Counted from the stretch's first letter, positions 9,463 through 17,474 are shown. The stretch is DNA of 64,000 bases from Schumannella sp. 10F1B-5-1 (GCF_006517535.1 NZ_VHQH01000001.1:124001-188000); one strand, 5' to 3'. Numbers and translations are program-made. The notes: a model not told the origin generated them from the letters alone.

Positions 9463-9639
9463 GTGAGCGATGAGATGAGCGACGACGAGAAGCGCCACGA
9501 CCAGCTGACGCGCGCGCCGAAGTCCGACGAGTCCGATGCGGCGCCGCGCATCGAGGTCAGCGACGGAGACGACGGGCGCACCCGCATCGACGTGGCGGAG
9601 ACGGCGGCGGTGCGGCCGGGCAACCCGGACAAGCAGTAG
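9463..9639 (+). CDS. Small hydrophilic protein, unknown
   Basis: 58 aa from GTG 9463, or 54 aa from ATG 9475. Hydrophilic; contains APRIEVSDGDDG and TRIDVAETAAVRPG. Similar short proteins in this family of bacteria are sometimes labelled multidrug transporter, but nothing in the sequence supports that because there is no hydrophobic stretch. It lies 4 bp after the preceding small gene in the same direction, so an operon is likely. Confidence 0.5.
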   Translation: MSDEMSDDEKRHDQLTRAPKSDESDAAPRIEVSDGDDGRTRIDVAETAAVRPGNPDKQ

Positions 9640-9646
9640 CGGGGCT

Positions 9647-10030
9647 GTGGGACGCCAGCGCGATGTCGCCGAGCGCACCGAATGTGTGTGCGCTCGATGC
9701 GGGCGGCGGATGCCGGCGGGCGCCGGTCCGCATCGGCGATGGTGCTCAGAGCGGTGCCGGCGCCAGAAGCTCACGGACCTCGACCGGCGGATCGAGGCCG
9801 AGCTGCGTGCACGGTTGGACCGTCTCGCGTCGGGCGCGACGCTCTGTCCGAGCGAGGTCGCGCGCGCCGTGGCCGGCACGGATTCCGAGGAATGGCGCGA
9901 GCTGATGGAGCCGACCCGCCAGGCCGGTCGTCGCCTGGTCGCGGCCGGCGTCGCCGAGATCACGCAGCGCGGCCAAGTCGTCGACCCCTCGACGGCGCGG
10001 GGGCCGATCCGCATCCGTCGCGCCCGATAG
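9647..10030 (+). CDS. DUF3253 protein with N-terminal zinc-ribbon-like motif
   Basis: 127 aa from GTG 9647. Residues ~13-31 read CVCARCGRRM...WCSERCRR, two Cys pairs typical of a small DUF2256-like zinc ribbon. The remaining ~80 residues match the DUF3253 pattern: a helix ending in CPSEVARAVAG, then EEWRELMEPTRQAGRRLVAAG and ITQRGQVVDP, a winged-helix-like fold. It may bind nucleic acid; this is inference. Spacing (8 bp after the previous gene) suggests the same operon. Confidence 0.7.
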   Translation: MGRQRDVAERTECVCARCGRRMPAGAGPHRRWCSERCRRQKLTDLDRRIEAELRARLDRLASGATLCPSEVARAVAGTDSEEWRELMEPTRQAGRRLVAAGVAEITQRGQVVDPSTARGPIRIRRAR

Positions 10031-10156
10031 ACGAGCGACATCTCCGGCAGTCGCGGGCTCCCGTCCCGCCGACATCCGATTCGCTGAGAGCCGCATCCGC
10101 GGGGCCGCCGTCGCGCCGATACTGAACCGCCAGCCCTGCGATCGAAGGAGTCATCG

Positions 10157-10390
10157 ATGGTCGCATCCGACACCGGAGACGGTGCCCTCATCTGGTCTCG
10201 CGTCGAACCCGGCTTCTACGTCGGCAGCCGCGGGGGCGAGTTCCTCGGCTACATCGATCGCCGGCCCGATCGCGGGTACGTCGCGTTCGACCTCCACTCC
10301 AGCGAGCTCGGCGCCTTCGACTCGCGCGACGACGCCATCGCCGCGGTGGAGTCGCAGACCTCGCGCCATTCGAGCGGGGCCGAGGCGTGA
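10157..10390 (+). CDS. Small protein upstream of BLUF sensor, unknown
   Basis: 77 aa from the ATG at 10157, with GAAGGAG well placed upstream. A compact strand-rich segment (GFYVGSRGGEFLGYI, GYVAFDLHSSELGAF) is followed by a helix (SRDDAIAAVES). It has no membrane segment. Its stop overlaps the GTG start of the BLUF gene at 10387, so the two are likely translationally coupled and the protein might act with the photoreceptor. This partnership is inferred only from gene order. Confidence 0.6.
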   Translation: MVASDTGDGALIWSRVEPGFYVGSRGGEFLGYIDRRPDRGYVAFDLHSSELGAFDSRDDAIAAVESQTSRHSSGAEA

Positions 10391-10866
10391 GCGAGCGCGA
10401 CATCTTCACGTCGCTCTACTCGAGCAACGCCACCGCGCCGATGACCTCGTCCGACCTCACCGCACTGCTCGAGCAGAGTCGCGCCGCCAATCGAGACCGC
10501 GCGATCACCGGCATGCTGCTCTACGACCGAGGTCGGTTCATCCAGATCCTCGAGGGGCCGATGGATGCGGTCCGCGACCTCCTGGATCGCATCCGCGAGG
10601 ATCCGCGCCACAGCGGCATGCGCGTGCTCATGGACGAGGTGATCGACCGTCGGCAGTTCGCCGAGTGGTCGATGGGCTTCCTCCCCGCCCCCGACGCCGA
10701 CGGCCCGCCTCCCGAGGGATTCCGTGACACCTTCGCGGACCTGGATGCCGCGGACGGCTACGCCACTCACCGCGCGGCCCGCGAGCTGAGCATGTGGTTC
10801 CGCGTGCGTTCGGGCGAGACGGCGACGCCCGCCCGCGCGCGGGTCGCCGCCGAGCCGCAGGGCTGA
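10387..10866 (+). CDS. BLUF-domain blue-light sensor
   Basis: 159 aa from GTG 10387. The BLUF domain binds FAD and senses blue light through a Tyr-Gln-Trp/Met switch. Key residues are visible: Tyr11 (SLYSSNA), the Asn-containing AANRDRAITGMLLY stretch, Gln53 in FIQILEG, and Trp95/Met97 in FAEWSMGF. DPRHSG is also typical. Only a ~55-residue tail follows the domain, with no GGDEF, EAL or cyclase domain, so it is a short BLUF protein that must signal through a partner. The overlapping upstream 77-aa protein is the obvious candidate. Confidence 0.9.
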   Translation: MSERDIFTSLYSSNATAPMTSSDLTALLEQSRAANRDRAITGMLLYDRGRFIQILEGPMDAVRDLLDRIREDPRHSGMRVLMDEVIDRRQFAEWSMGFLPAPDADGPPPEGFRDTFADLDAADGYATHRAARELSMWFRVRSGETATPARARVAAEPQG

Positions 10867-10905
10867 GCCGCAGCGCGACGCGACCGCTTCCGCCGCGCTC
10901 GCCGA

Positions 10906-12087
10906 TCATCGGTCGACCATGCGCTCCGGGCGCTTCTTGCGGGCGAACTCGACCGGTCGATCCTCGCCGTTCCAGACGCCGACGACCTTCCAGGCGACCG
11001 CGGTGAGCGGAACCGAGAGGATGGCGCCCACGATGCCGCCGAGCACGGTTCCGATGGTCAGGGCGATGAGGATCACCATCGGATGCAGGCTCAGCGTGCG
11101 CCCCATCACGACCGGCTGCAGGAAGTTGCCCTCGAGCTGGTTGACGATCACGACGATGATGACGACGATGAGCGCGGCGAGCGGCCCGGACGTGACCAGC
11201 GCGACCAGGGCGGCGACGATGCCGGCCGCGGTCGCGCCGACGATCGGGATGAACGCGGCGATGAACACGACCACCGCGATCGGCAGCACGAGCGGGACCT
11301 CGAGGCCGAACAGGTTCATGATCAGCAGTCCGCCGCCGATGCCGATCGCATCCACCAGGGCGACGGTCGCCGTGCCGCGCACGTAGCCGCCGAAGGTCCC
11401 TACCGCGACCTCGCCGATACGGCGCACGCGGCGGTAGCCCGCGCCCGTGAACGGCCGGCAGAGGAAGTCCCAGATCATGGGCCCGTCGCGCAGGAAGAAG
11501 AACAGCGCGACCACGAAGACCGCGAGCCCGGTGAGGAAGTTCCCGGCCGCCGAGACGCCGGCCAGCGCGCCCGTGCCGAACTGCGACGAGGTGACGAAGT
11601 CGAGGGCCGCCTGCTTCGCATCCTCGATCTGGGCGTCGCTGATGTCGAACGGCAGGTTCGTCACCAGCGAGGTCAGCTGCTTCGCGCCGTCCGCCGCCGA
11701 GTCGGCGAGGTCATCCCACTGGTTCTCGACGGCGAGCACGATGGCCCAGATGAGGCCGCCGACGACGATGACGGCGGCCGCGAGCACCGCGAGCGTCGCG
11801 ACGATCGAGGGCCAGCCGTGCCGACGCAGGAACGAGACCAGCGGCGCCAGCGCCGACGCGATGATGAGCGCCAGTAGCACCGGGATCACGACGACGGTCA
11901 GCTGACGCAGCGCGATGACGATGAGCGACACCACGGCGAGCACGAGCAGCAGCTGCAGGCAGCGGATGCCGAGGCGGCCGAGGCTGTCGGACCAGATGGT
12001 GCGCTGCTCGCGGGGCTCCCCCGACGGATCGCTCGGCGGGACCACGCCTCGGCCAGCAGGGGATGCGGGGCGGAGGAACAGGGGCAT
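10906..12087 (-). CDS. AI-2E family transporter (PF01594)
   Basis: 393 aa with about eight membrane helices. An N-terminal pair of helices (LLLVLAVVSLIVIAL; VVVIPVLLALIIASALAPLV) is followed by a soluble segment rich in Asp/Ala (130-170) and a C-terminal bundle. PIVGATAAGIVAALVAL and NQLEGNFLQPVVMGRTLSLHPM are the characteristic motifs of this permease family, which includes TqsA-like AI-2 exporters and Na+/H+ antiporter-like members. The actual substrate cannot be inferred. It is transcribed leftwards, away from the terminator at 12146-12170. Confidence 0.88.
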   Translation of the reverse strand: MPLFLRPASPAGRGVVPPSDPSGEPREQRTIWSDSLGRLGIRCLQLLLVLAVVSLIVIALRQLTVVVIPVLLALIIASALAPLVSFLRRHGWPSIVATLAVLAAAVIVVGGLIWAIVLAVENQWDDLADSAADGAKQLTSLVTNLPFDISDAQIEDAKQAALDFVTSSQFGTGALAGVSAAGNFLTGLAVFVVALFFFLRDGPMIWDFLCRPFTGAGYRRVRRIGEVAVGTFGGYVRGTATVALVDAIGIGGGLLIMNLFGLEVPLVLPIAVVVFIAAFIPIVGATAAGIVAALVALVTSGPLAALIVVIIVVIVNQLEGNFLQPVVMGRTLSLHPMVILIALTIGTVLGGIVGAILSVPLTAVAWKVVGVWNGEDRPVEFARKKRPERMVDR

Positions 12088-12145
12088 GGCTCCTCCTCGT
12101 CACCGCGCCGACGCGCGGTTCGGGTTCCACCCTGGCAGAACGACG

Positions 12146-12170
12146 AAACCCCCTGCTCGGCAGGGGGTTT
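12146..12170 (-). terminator. Rho-independent terminator-like hairpin
   Basis: An 11-bp perfect stem (AAACCCCCTGC paired with GCAGGGGGTTT) around a 3-nt loop. On the minus strand the stem ends in TTTCGTCGTT. It lies between the end of the EthD gene (12263) and the start of the AI-2E-type gene (12087), so it most likely ends the three-gene operon 14602-12263. Confidence 0.75.
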
Positions 12171-12172
12171 AC

Positions 12173-12244
12173 GCGGCCGCTTCGGGCATCGAGCTCTCGG
12201 ACGAGGTGCTCGCGGCCGTGGATGCGGCGCTCGGCGACGCGCCG
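12173..12244 (+). pseudogene. Possible 3' remnant of an aldo/keto reductase gene
   Basis: Plus-strand translation gives AAASGIELSDEVLAAVDAAL and then GD, which looks like the conserved C-terminal helix of aldo/keto reductases. No upstream domain is present and the preceding bases are the terminator hairpin. If real it is a deletion remnant of about 24 codons. The match is from memory of the family pattern and is weak. Confidence 0.3.
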
Positions 12245-12262
12245 GGCGCGCAGCCGGGACGG

Positions 12263-12571
12263 CTAGGCGGTCTCGACGTCGAGGAAGAGGCCGGTGATCT
12301 TGCCGTCGGTCGCGACGACGACCGCGCCGAAGAAGGCGCCGCCCTCCGCAGTCGCCGTCGCTGCGGAGGCCTCCTCGTAGCCGTCGAAGCTCAGCGCCAA
12401 TGTGCGGTAGGCCGGAGTGGCCGTGCCGTCGTCCTTCGGCCAGACGCGACTCGACTCGAGTCCGCGCAGTCCGGGCAGGGCTCGCGCCGCTTCGAGGATG
12501 CCGGGCAGGGCGGCCTCGAAGGCGGCCGGGTCGTCGAGGTTGTCGATGATGATCTCGACCTTGGTGGTCAT
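12263..12571 (-). CDS. EthD-like dimeric alpha/beta-barrel protein
   Basis: 102 aa from the ATG at 12571. Two repeats of strand-helix-strand are visible (KVEIIIDNLDDPAAFEAALPGI; YRTLALSFDGYEEASAATAT), and FGAVVVATDG forms the last strand, as in EthD-type ferredoxin-fold proteins. It sits 28 bp after the flavoprotein oxidoreductase, as the last gene of the operon read leftwards from 14602. A role as a small partner or product-handling protein in that redox operon is inference. Confidence 0.6.
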   Translation of the reverse strand: MTTKVEIIIDNLDDPAAFEAALPGILEAARALPGLRGLESSRVWPKDDGTATPAYRTLALSFDGYEEASAATATAEGGAFFGAVVVATDGKITGLFLDVETA

Positions 12572-12599
12572 GATGGTTCCTTTCGTGGGCGGGTGGGTG

Positions 12600-14036
12600 T
12601 CAGTCGGCGGCGGTGACGCGCTGCGGGCGGCCGTAGGCCTCCAGCAGCCGCAGCCAGATCTCGCTGATGGTCGGGTAGGAGGGCACGGCGTGCCAGAGAC
12701 GATCGATCGGCACTTCGCCGACGATCGCGACCGTCGCGGAATGCAGCAGTTCGGCGACGTCCTGGCCGACGAAGGTGGCGCCGATGACGACGCCACGGCT
12801 CTCGTCGACCACGAGCTTCGCGCGCCCCGTGTACCCGTCGGCGTGCAGTTTCGCGCCCGCGACCCAGCCGAGGTCGTACTCGACGGCGCGCACGTCCAGC
12901 CCGCGCTCGCGGGCCTGCGCCTCGGTGAGCCCCACGCTGGCGACCTCGGGATCGGTGAACACGACGTGGGGCACAGCGGCGTGGTCGGCGGTGGCGACGT
13001 GGGCACCCCAGGGAGCGTCGTCGACCGGCTCGCCGGCCAGCCGGGCGGCGATCGCCTCGCCGGCGGCTCTGGCCTGGTACTTGCCCTGATGGGTCAGCAG
13101 GGCGCGACCGTTCACATCGCCGACCGCGTAGAGCCAGTCGGTGCCCGCGACGAGCATCGTCTCGTCGACCGCGATCGCGGTGCGCGCATCCAGTCCGACC
13201 ACGTCGAGACCGAGATCGCCGGTGTTGGGGCGACGCCCCGTCGAGACCAGGATCTCGTCAGCCGACACCTCGGCACCGGTCGAGAGCTGGATGCGCACGG
13301 TGCCATCGGCATCGCGATCCACTCGCTCGAAACCCACGCCGATGCGCACATCGATCCCTTCGTCGGCTGCCGCGGCCGCCAGCAGTTCGCTCACGAACGG
13401 CTCCTCGCGGTCGAGGAGACCGTCACGGGAGAGCAGAGTCACTCTGGAGCCGAGCGAGGCGAAGGCGAAGGCGAGCTCGGTGCCGGCGACGCCGCCGCCG
13501 ACGACGACGAGTCGCGTGGGGACGAGCTGCGACTCCGTCGCCTCGCGGGTGCCCCACGGCGCCGCTTCGGCGAGACCGGGGATCGGCGGCAGAACCGGCA
13601 CGGAGCCGGTCGCGATCGCGACGGCCGCGGCGGTGTAGACGCGGTCGCCCACGCTCACCGCGCGCGGTCCGGCGAGTCGCCCGCGCCCGCGGATCAGCTC
13701 GATTCCGACCGAGTCGAGCCAGGCGACCTGGCCGTCGTCCTTCCATCCGCTCGTGAACTCGGTTCGTCGCGCCAGCACGGCCGCGACATCGAGGCCGCCG
13801 GTGATGGGTTCCTTCGATCCGGCGAGGCGGCGGGCCGCGCGCAGCGCATGCCCGCTGCGCAGCAGAGCCTTCGACGGCATGCAGGCCCAGTACGAGCATT
13901 CGCCGCCGACCAGTTCCGATTCGACGATCGCGACGCGCAGGTCGTTCCCGGCGCGCACAGCGTAGTCGGCGATGTTCTCGCCCACCGGACCGGCGCCGAT
14001 CACGATGAGGTCGTAGTCGTACTCCGTGGCGCTCAT
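12600..14036 (-). CDS. Class I pyridine nucleotide-disulfide oxidoreductase (dihydrolipoamide dehydrogenase-like)
   Basis: 478 aa from the ATG at 14036, which overlaps the stop of the upstream membrane protein. The FAD motif GAGPVG is at 14-19; the redox-active pair Cys47/Cys52 (GGECSYWACMPSK) has the normal CX4C spacing. The NAD(P) motif VVVGGGVAGTE, the second FAD site (YAVGDVNG) and a dimerisation domain follow. In place of the usual HPH/HPT near the C-terminus it reads WHAVPSYPTISE, so the catalytic histidine partner appears to be Tyr. This suggests a quinone or metal/electrophile reductase rather than a true lipoamide dehydrogenase. Confidence 0.85.
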   Translation of the reverse strand: MSATEYDYDLIVIGAGPVGENIADYAVRAGNDLRVAIVESELVGGECSYWACMPSKALLRSGHALRAARRLAGSKEPITGGLDVAAVLARRTEFTSGWKDDGQVAWLDSVGIELIRGRGRLAGPRAVSVGDRVYTAAAVAIATGSVPVLPPIPGLAEAAPWGTREATESQLVPTRLVVVGGGVAGTELAFAFASLGSRVTLLSRDGLLDREEPFVSELLAAAAADEGIDVRIGVGFERVDRDADGTVRIQLSTGAEVSADEILVSTGRRPNTGDLGLDVVGLDARTAIAVDETMLVAGTDWLYAVGDVNGRALLTHQGKYQARAAGEAIAARLAGEPVDDAPWGAHVATADHAAVPHVVFTDPEVASVGLTEAQARERGLDVRAVEYDLGWVAGAKLHADGYTGRAKLVVDESRGVVIGATFVGQDVAELLHSATVAIVGEVPIDRLWHAVPSYPTISEIWLRLLEAYGRPQRVTAAD

Positions 14037-14602
14037 GCGTGCTTCCGCAGCAGAAGGCTGAGCCGGATGGCGGCGATCAGGAAGAAGATGCCGCCGAGGA
14101 TCGCGTAGCCGCCGACGCCCATCGCGCCGGTGCCGCCGCCGATCCCCTGGAAGAAGAAGCCGAGACCGGCCGGGATGGAGATGACGCCGCTGATCACGAG
14201 CGGGATCTGGCCACCTGCGCGGCGTCGCAGCAGGGCTGTGAGCAGCTGCGCGATGCCGGAGACGACCGCCCAGGCACCCCAGACGGCGAGCACCGCGGAG
14301 ACCGAGACGGCCGAGGCCCAGCCGAGGCCGATCGCGGCGACGATGCTCATGACCACGTTGAGCCACTCGGCCGCTTTCGAGGACGAACCGGCGGGCGCCG
14401 AGCGCAGCTGCCAGATGACGGCGGCGGCGTCGACGAGCGGGTACACGATCAGCAGTGTGGTGAAAACGGGTCCGGGGGCCGCACCCGTGGCGAAGATCCC
14501 GATCGCCCAGATCAGCGCGAAGGCGAAGCGGATGAAGTAGAGCCTCCGAAGGGCGGGGGCGAGAGGCGGCAGCGTCGAGCTGCCGGCGGTGGAGTCAGTC
14601 AT
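14033..14602 (-). CDS. Six-helix membrane protein (DUF308/HdeD-like)
   Basis: 189 aa with about six hydrophobic helices (for example LYFIRFAFALIWAIGIFATG, WLNVVMSIVAAIGLGW, GVGGYAILGGIFFLIAAI). The paired-helix layout and small size fit DUF308-type membrane proteins, but this is a loose assignment. It is the first gene of an operon with the flavoprotein (4-bp overlap) and the EthD-like gene. The divergent TetR at 14728 and the palindrome between them suggest the operon is repressed by that regulator. Confidence 0.65.
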   Translation of the reverse strand: MTDSTAGSSTLPPLAPALRRLYFIRFAFALIWAIGIFATGAAPGPVFTTLLIVYPLVDAAAVIWQLRSAPAGSSSKAAEWLNVVMSIVAAIGLGWASAVSVSAVLAVWGAWAVVSGIAQLLTALLRRRAGGQIPLVISGVISIPAGLGFFFQGIGGGTGAMGVGGYAILGGIFFLIAAIRLSLLLRKHA

Positions 14603-14643
14603 GAGTTCCTTCTCTGGGATGAGGTCCGATCAGATGATCGCGT

Positions 14644-14667
14644 TGTAGAGTTACTAGTACGTCTACA
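14644..14667. promoter_or_regulatory. 24-bp imperfect palindrome, likely TetR operator
   Basis: Half-sites TGTAGA and TCTACA flank a symmetric core (TACTAGTA); 20 of 24 positions obey the two-fold symmetry, centred between 14655 and 14656. It lies in the 125-bp gap between the divergent TetR gene (14728) and the membrane protein/oxidoreductase operon (start 14602), 42 bp from the operon start. This is the classic position for an operator controlling both directions. Confidence 0.7.
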
Positions 14668-14727
14668 CGAGGACCATAGACTGCATTCCGGCACAATCGC
14701 AAGGGCGACGCAGAATCGAGGCACCAG

Positions 14728-15321
14728 ATGAACGCCGACACGACCGCCGCCGCGCCCTCGCCGACGCGGGGCACCGCGACACGAGAGCGGCTGCTCGACG
14801 CCGCCGCCGAGCGCTTCTACGCCCAGGGCATCCGGGCCACGAGCGCCGACCGCATCATCGACGATGTCGGCGTGACGAAGGTCACGTTCTATCGGCACTT
14901 CCGCACCAAGAGCGACCTGGTGGTCGCCTACCTCGAGCGCCAGTCCGCCGCCGAGCGCGCGTGGATGCTGTCGACGCGTCAGCAAAGCGACCCCCGTGGC
15001 TCACTGCGCGAACTGGCGACGGGGATCGGCGAGGCCAGCTGCCAGGCCGGGTTCCGCGGCTGCGCCTTCATCAACGCGGCCGCCGAGTTCCCCGACGCCG
15101 ACGACCCGGTGCGCGCTGTCGTCGCCGCGCACCGATCGTGGATGCGGGATCAGTTCGCCGAGATCGCCGCCGAGGCGGGCGCATCCGACGCCCGAGCGGT
15201 GGCGGACCAGCTGATGCTGCTGCGCGACGGCGCCATGGTGAACGGCTATCTCGCGCACCCCGAGTCGGTCGCGAGCACGCTCGGGCGGGCCTTCGAGGCG
15301 GTCATCGACGAACGCTACTGA
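14728..15321 (+). CDS. TetR/AcrR-family regulator
   Basis: 197 aa. The N-terminal HTH is clear: RERLLDAAAERFYAQGIRATSADRIIDDVGVTKVTFYRHF followed by KSDLVVAYLE (residues ~20-70). The C-terminal helical domain contains CQAGFRGCAFINAAAEFPD, a stretch I associate with a TetR subgroup (TetR_C_33-like). It should bind DNA as a dimer, and the palindrome at 14644-14667 is the probable site, giving autoregulation and control of the divergent redox operon. Confidence 0.88.
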   Translation: MNADTTAAAPSPTRGTATRERLLDAAAERFYAQGIRATSADRIIDDVGVTKVTFYRHFRTKSDLVVAYLERQSAAERAWMLSTRQQSDPRGSLRELATGIGEASCQAGFRGCAFINAAAEFPDADDPVRAVVAAHRSWMRDQFAEIAAEAGASDARAVADQLMLLRDGAMVNGYLAHPESVASTLGRAFEAVIDERY

Positions 15322-15394
15322 AGGCGCTCGCCGGGGATCAGCACCAGGCGAGCCGAGCGTGCACGTCGGCAACCAGCCGACGTGCGGTAACCAC

Positions 15395-15520
15395 GTGCAT
15401 CATCAGGTGGCCGCGGCCTTCTTCGAAGGCGCTGCGTGGGGACTTCTGGCCGGCGCGATCGGAACCTTCATCGGAGGAATGAAGGGCAAGGTCGCCTCCA
15501 TCATCATCGGTCTTGTCTAG
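15395..15520 (+). CDS. Possible small glycine-rich peptide (41 aa)
   Basis: Open frame from GTG 15395 (or GTG 15359) to TAG 15520. It contains AAWGLLAGAIGTFIGG followed by a basic, hydrophobic tail (MKGKVASIIIGLV). GxxxG-type spacing and the small size recall glycine-zipper membrane peptides or bacteriocin-like peptides, but there is no clear ribosome binding site. It may equally be the remnant of a longer gene. It precedes two small membrane-protein genes in the same direction. Confidence 0.25.
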   Translation: MHHQVAAAFFEGAAWGLLAGAIGTFIGGMKGKVASIIIGLV

Positions 15521-15561
15521 GGGCTCGGGGTCGTGAACGTCCAGCCAAGGAGATCAAGGTC

Positions 15562-15768
15562 GTGACCGTCACTGGACCCCTCGTATTCGGCAGCGTCGGT
15601 CTCGTCATCGGCGTCGCGTTCGCGATCGCCGCGGCGACACTCTCTATCCGCCACCACGGGCTCGGGAACCAGCAGTGGGCACCACGAGCCAAGGGGCTGA
15701 CCATTGTTGCGTGCGTCGTGCTCGGAGCGACACTGGCCATCACTGGATTCTGGCTGTATGCGCTCTAG
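15562..15768 (+). CDS. Small two-helix membrane protein
   Basis: 68 aa from GTG 15562, chosen because AAGGAG lies 9 bp upstream. Two predicted membrane helices: residues ~5-28 (VFGSVGLVIGVAFAIAAATL) and ~46-66 (GLTIVACVVLGATLAITGFW), joined by a polar HH/NQQW loop. No family recognised. It is between chromosomal genes and the relaxase/integrase scar, and could belong to either. Confidence 0.55.
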   Translation: MTVTGPLVFGSVGLVIGVAFAIAAATLSIRHHGLGNQQWAPRAKGLTIVACVVLGATLAITGFWLYAL

Positions 15769-15867
15769 ACGGAGCAGCTCGGCCCCACACAGAGAAGCGC
15801 AGAATCTCCGATCCTTGCGGCGACCGCGAAAGACTGAGCGACCGCGAAAGACTGGTCGACTCCTGAG

Positions 15868-16077
15868 ATGAAAACGTTGCGACCAGCCCTCGCGATCGCA
15901 ATCGGATGTGTCCTCTTTGTGGTCGGATGCGTGCTCGTTTTCAGCGGACACGCCAGCGGTCCGATCATCACGCTGGCCATCGCGAGCGTGATGCTGGGCA
16001 CCGCGCTTGTCATCCTCGGCGCACGCGCGAGCAGGCGGAACTCGCTAGCGGCTCAACCGGCGACTCTGGGCGCTTGA
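15868..16077 (+). CDS. Small two-helix membrane protein
   Basis: 69 aa from the ATG at 15868; the ribosome binding site is weak. Helices at ~6-27 (ALAIAIGCVLFVVGCVLVFS) and ~34-53 (ITLAIASVMLGTALVILG) are followed by a short basic tail. The architecture is like the gene at 15562, suggesting a related pair. Unknown function. Confidence 0.5.
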   Translation: MKTLRPALAIAIGCVLFVVGCVLVFSGHASGPIITLAIASVMLGTALVILGARASRRNSLAAQPATLGA

Positions 16078-16147
16078 GGTAAAGTCCCGCGCTGATGCGC
16101 TGGTCACCGTTGTTCACGGTTCCGCGGACGTCCGGCGTGCCAGGCGG

Positions 16148-17302
16148 CTAGCGCTCGCGCCCGTCACCGTGACGCCCGATCTCAAGTTCGCGCTGCTCCT
16201 GAGCGGAGCGCTGCTGCTGATCACGGACCTGCTGTTCCCGCTGGCGGCGGTCAGCCTCGCGTCGCTTCAGCGACTGGTCGTTGGAACGCGCTGCATCTCG
16301 TTCCTCCTCAGCCGAAGCGAACGGACGGTCCGAGGTCGAACCATCGGGGCGGCGGACGTACTTGAGGGGCGCGCGAGTCTCCTCGTCGCGCTGCAGTCGC
16401 GATGGCGGCCGCGACGGGCCGGCGTCGGCGCGCAGTGCGGGGTCACGCTCCGCGAGACGGGCGCGCACCGCCGTGAGGTCGGCCACGGTCTGATCCGCAT
16501 AACGCTGACGCGCGGACTCCTCGAGCGGGGTCGCCGTGGTGAGTTCGGCGGCCTTGTGCAGGGCGGTGACGCGCTCCTGCAGCCGGTCGGCGACGTCGTT
16601 GCCGCGCAGCTTGACCGGGATCGCCTCGGTCTCGTTCGGGTCGATGCGGTACTTCGCACGGAGGAGGTCGATTTCCGCCGCGGTGTGGTGCCATTCGAAC
16701 ATCCGCCGCGGATGCGCCGGCACGTCGCCGAGGTCCTGTGTCCATGCGGGCCGTTCGAGGGCGAGGGCGGCGCCGCGCTCGCGCATCCGCGCGCCGATGT
16801 ACTGGTGGCGTTCGGCGAGCTGTTCCCGCCATTCGGCGGGCAGCTGCTCGTCGTGGTGGCGGCGCCCGTCGGCGACCCATGCGGGGACGGTGTCGATCGC
16901 GGGGCGGTCCATGATCGACACGGCCGGCTCGCCGCGCTTCGCGAGCGCGACTTCGATGCGGTGCTGCAGCACGGCGGGCACATCTTCGACGGTGTCGAGC
17001 TCGCGCAGGTCGCGCGCCTGACGGAGCGTCTCGATCGGGTCGTGGCCGTGGTCCTCCGCATGCCGGAGCGCGGCCGCGAGGGCACCCCACGATTCCTGCT
17101 GCTCGAGCGCGGTCGCCCAGTCGGCGCCGAGAGCGGTGGTGGTGGTGCGGCCGGCGCGGATCTTGTCGGCTTCGGCGACGATGTCGGCGTGCTCGTCGAC
17201 GAGGGTGACCAGGTCGTCGACGCGGGTCTGCTCGGCGCGGATGGTCTCGTGTGCGGAGAGCAGCCGGTCGGAGTTGTTGGCTCCAAGTCCTGGTGGCTGA
17301 GC
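16148..17302 (-). pseudogene. C-terminal fragment of a MobF-type conjugative relaxase
   Basis: The minus-strand frame gives ~385 residues resembling the tail of the large TraA/TrwC-like relaxases of actinobacterial plasmids and ICEs: ADWATALEQQESWGALAAAL, ERHQYIGARMRERGAALAL, ERPAWTQDLGDVPAHP, AKYRIDPNETEAIPVKLRG, then a charged Arg/Gln/Glu coiled tail. The relaxase active-site domain (N-terminal Tyr and three-His motif) and helicase domain are absent. Upstream the frame runs into DNA that encodes an integrase end on the other strand, so the gene was cut near 17300 by deletion or rearrangement. Confidence 0.7.
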
Positions 17303-17434
17303 GCACTGAAGGAAGCTGAGCTCGGTCACAAGTCCGCCGCAATGACACTCGACATCTACGCGGACCTCTTCGAAGACGATCTGGACGGCGTCGCAGAGGC
17401 GCTGGAACTGGCAGCCATGGAAGTGCGTCGATAG
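17303..17434 (+). pseudogene. 3' remnant of a tyrosine-recombinase integrase
   Basis: The last 43 codons read ELGHKSAAMTLDIYADLFED and continue DDLDGVAEALELAA to a stop at 17434. LGHKSAAMTLDIYADLF is the conserved segment containing the catalytic Tyr (MTLDIY) of phage/ICE integrases. Everything upstream of ~17303 is unrelated relaxase DNA in the opposite orientation. The remnant ends ~130 bp from the tRNA-Ser gene, the usual place for an integrase next to its attachment site. Confidence 0.7.
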
Positions 17435-17474
17435 CCCCGCAGGCTCATTAGGCCCGCACTCGCTCACCACAACG

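Noticed and set aside
9463-9639. Multidrug transporter label for the 58-aa protein
   Set aside because: No hydrophobic segment is present, so a transport role is not supported.
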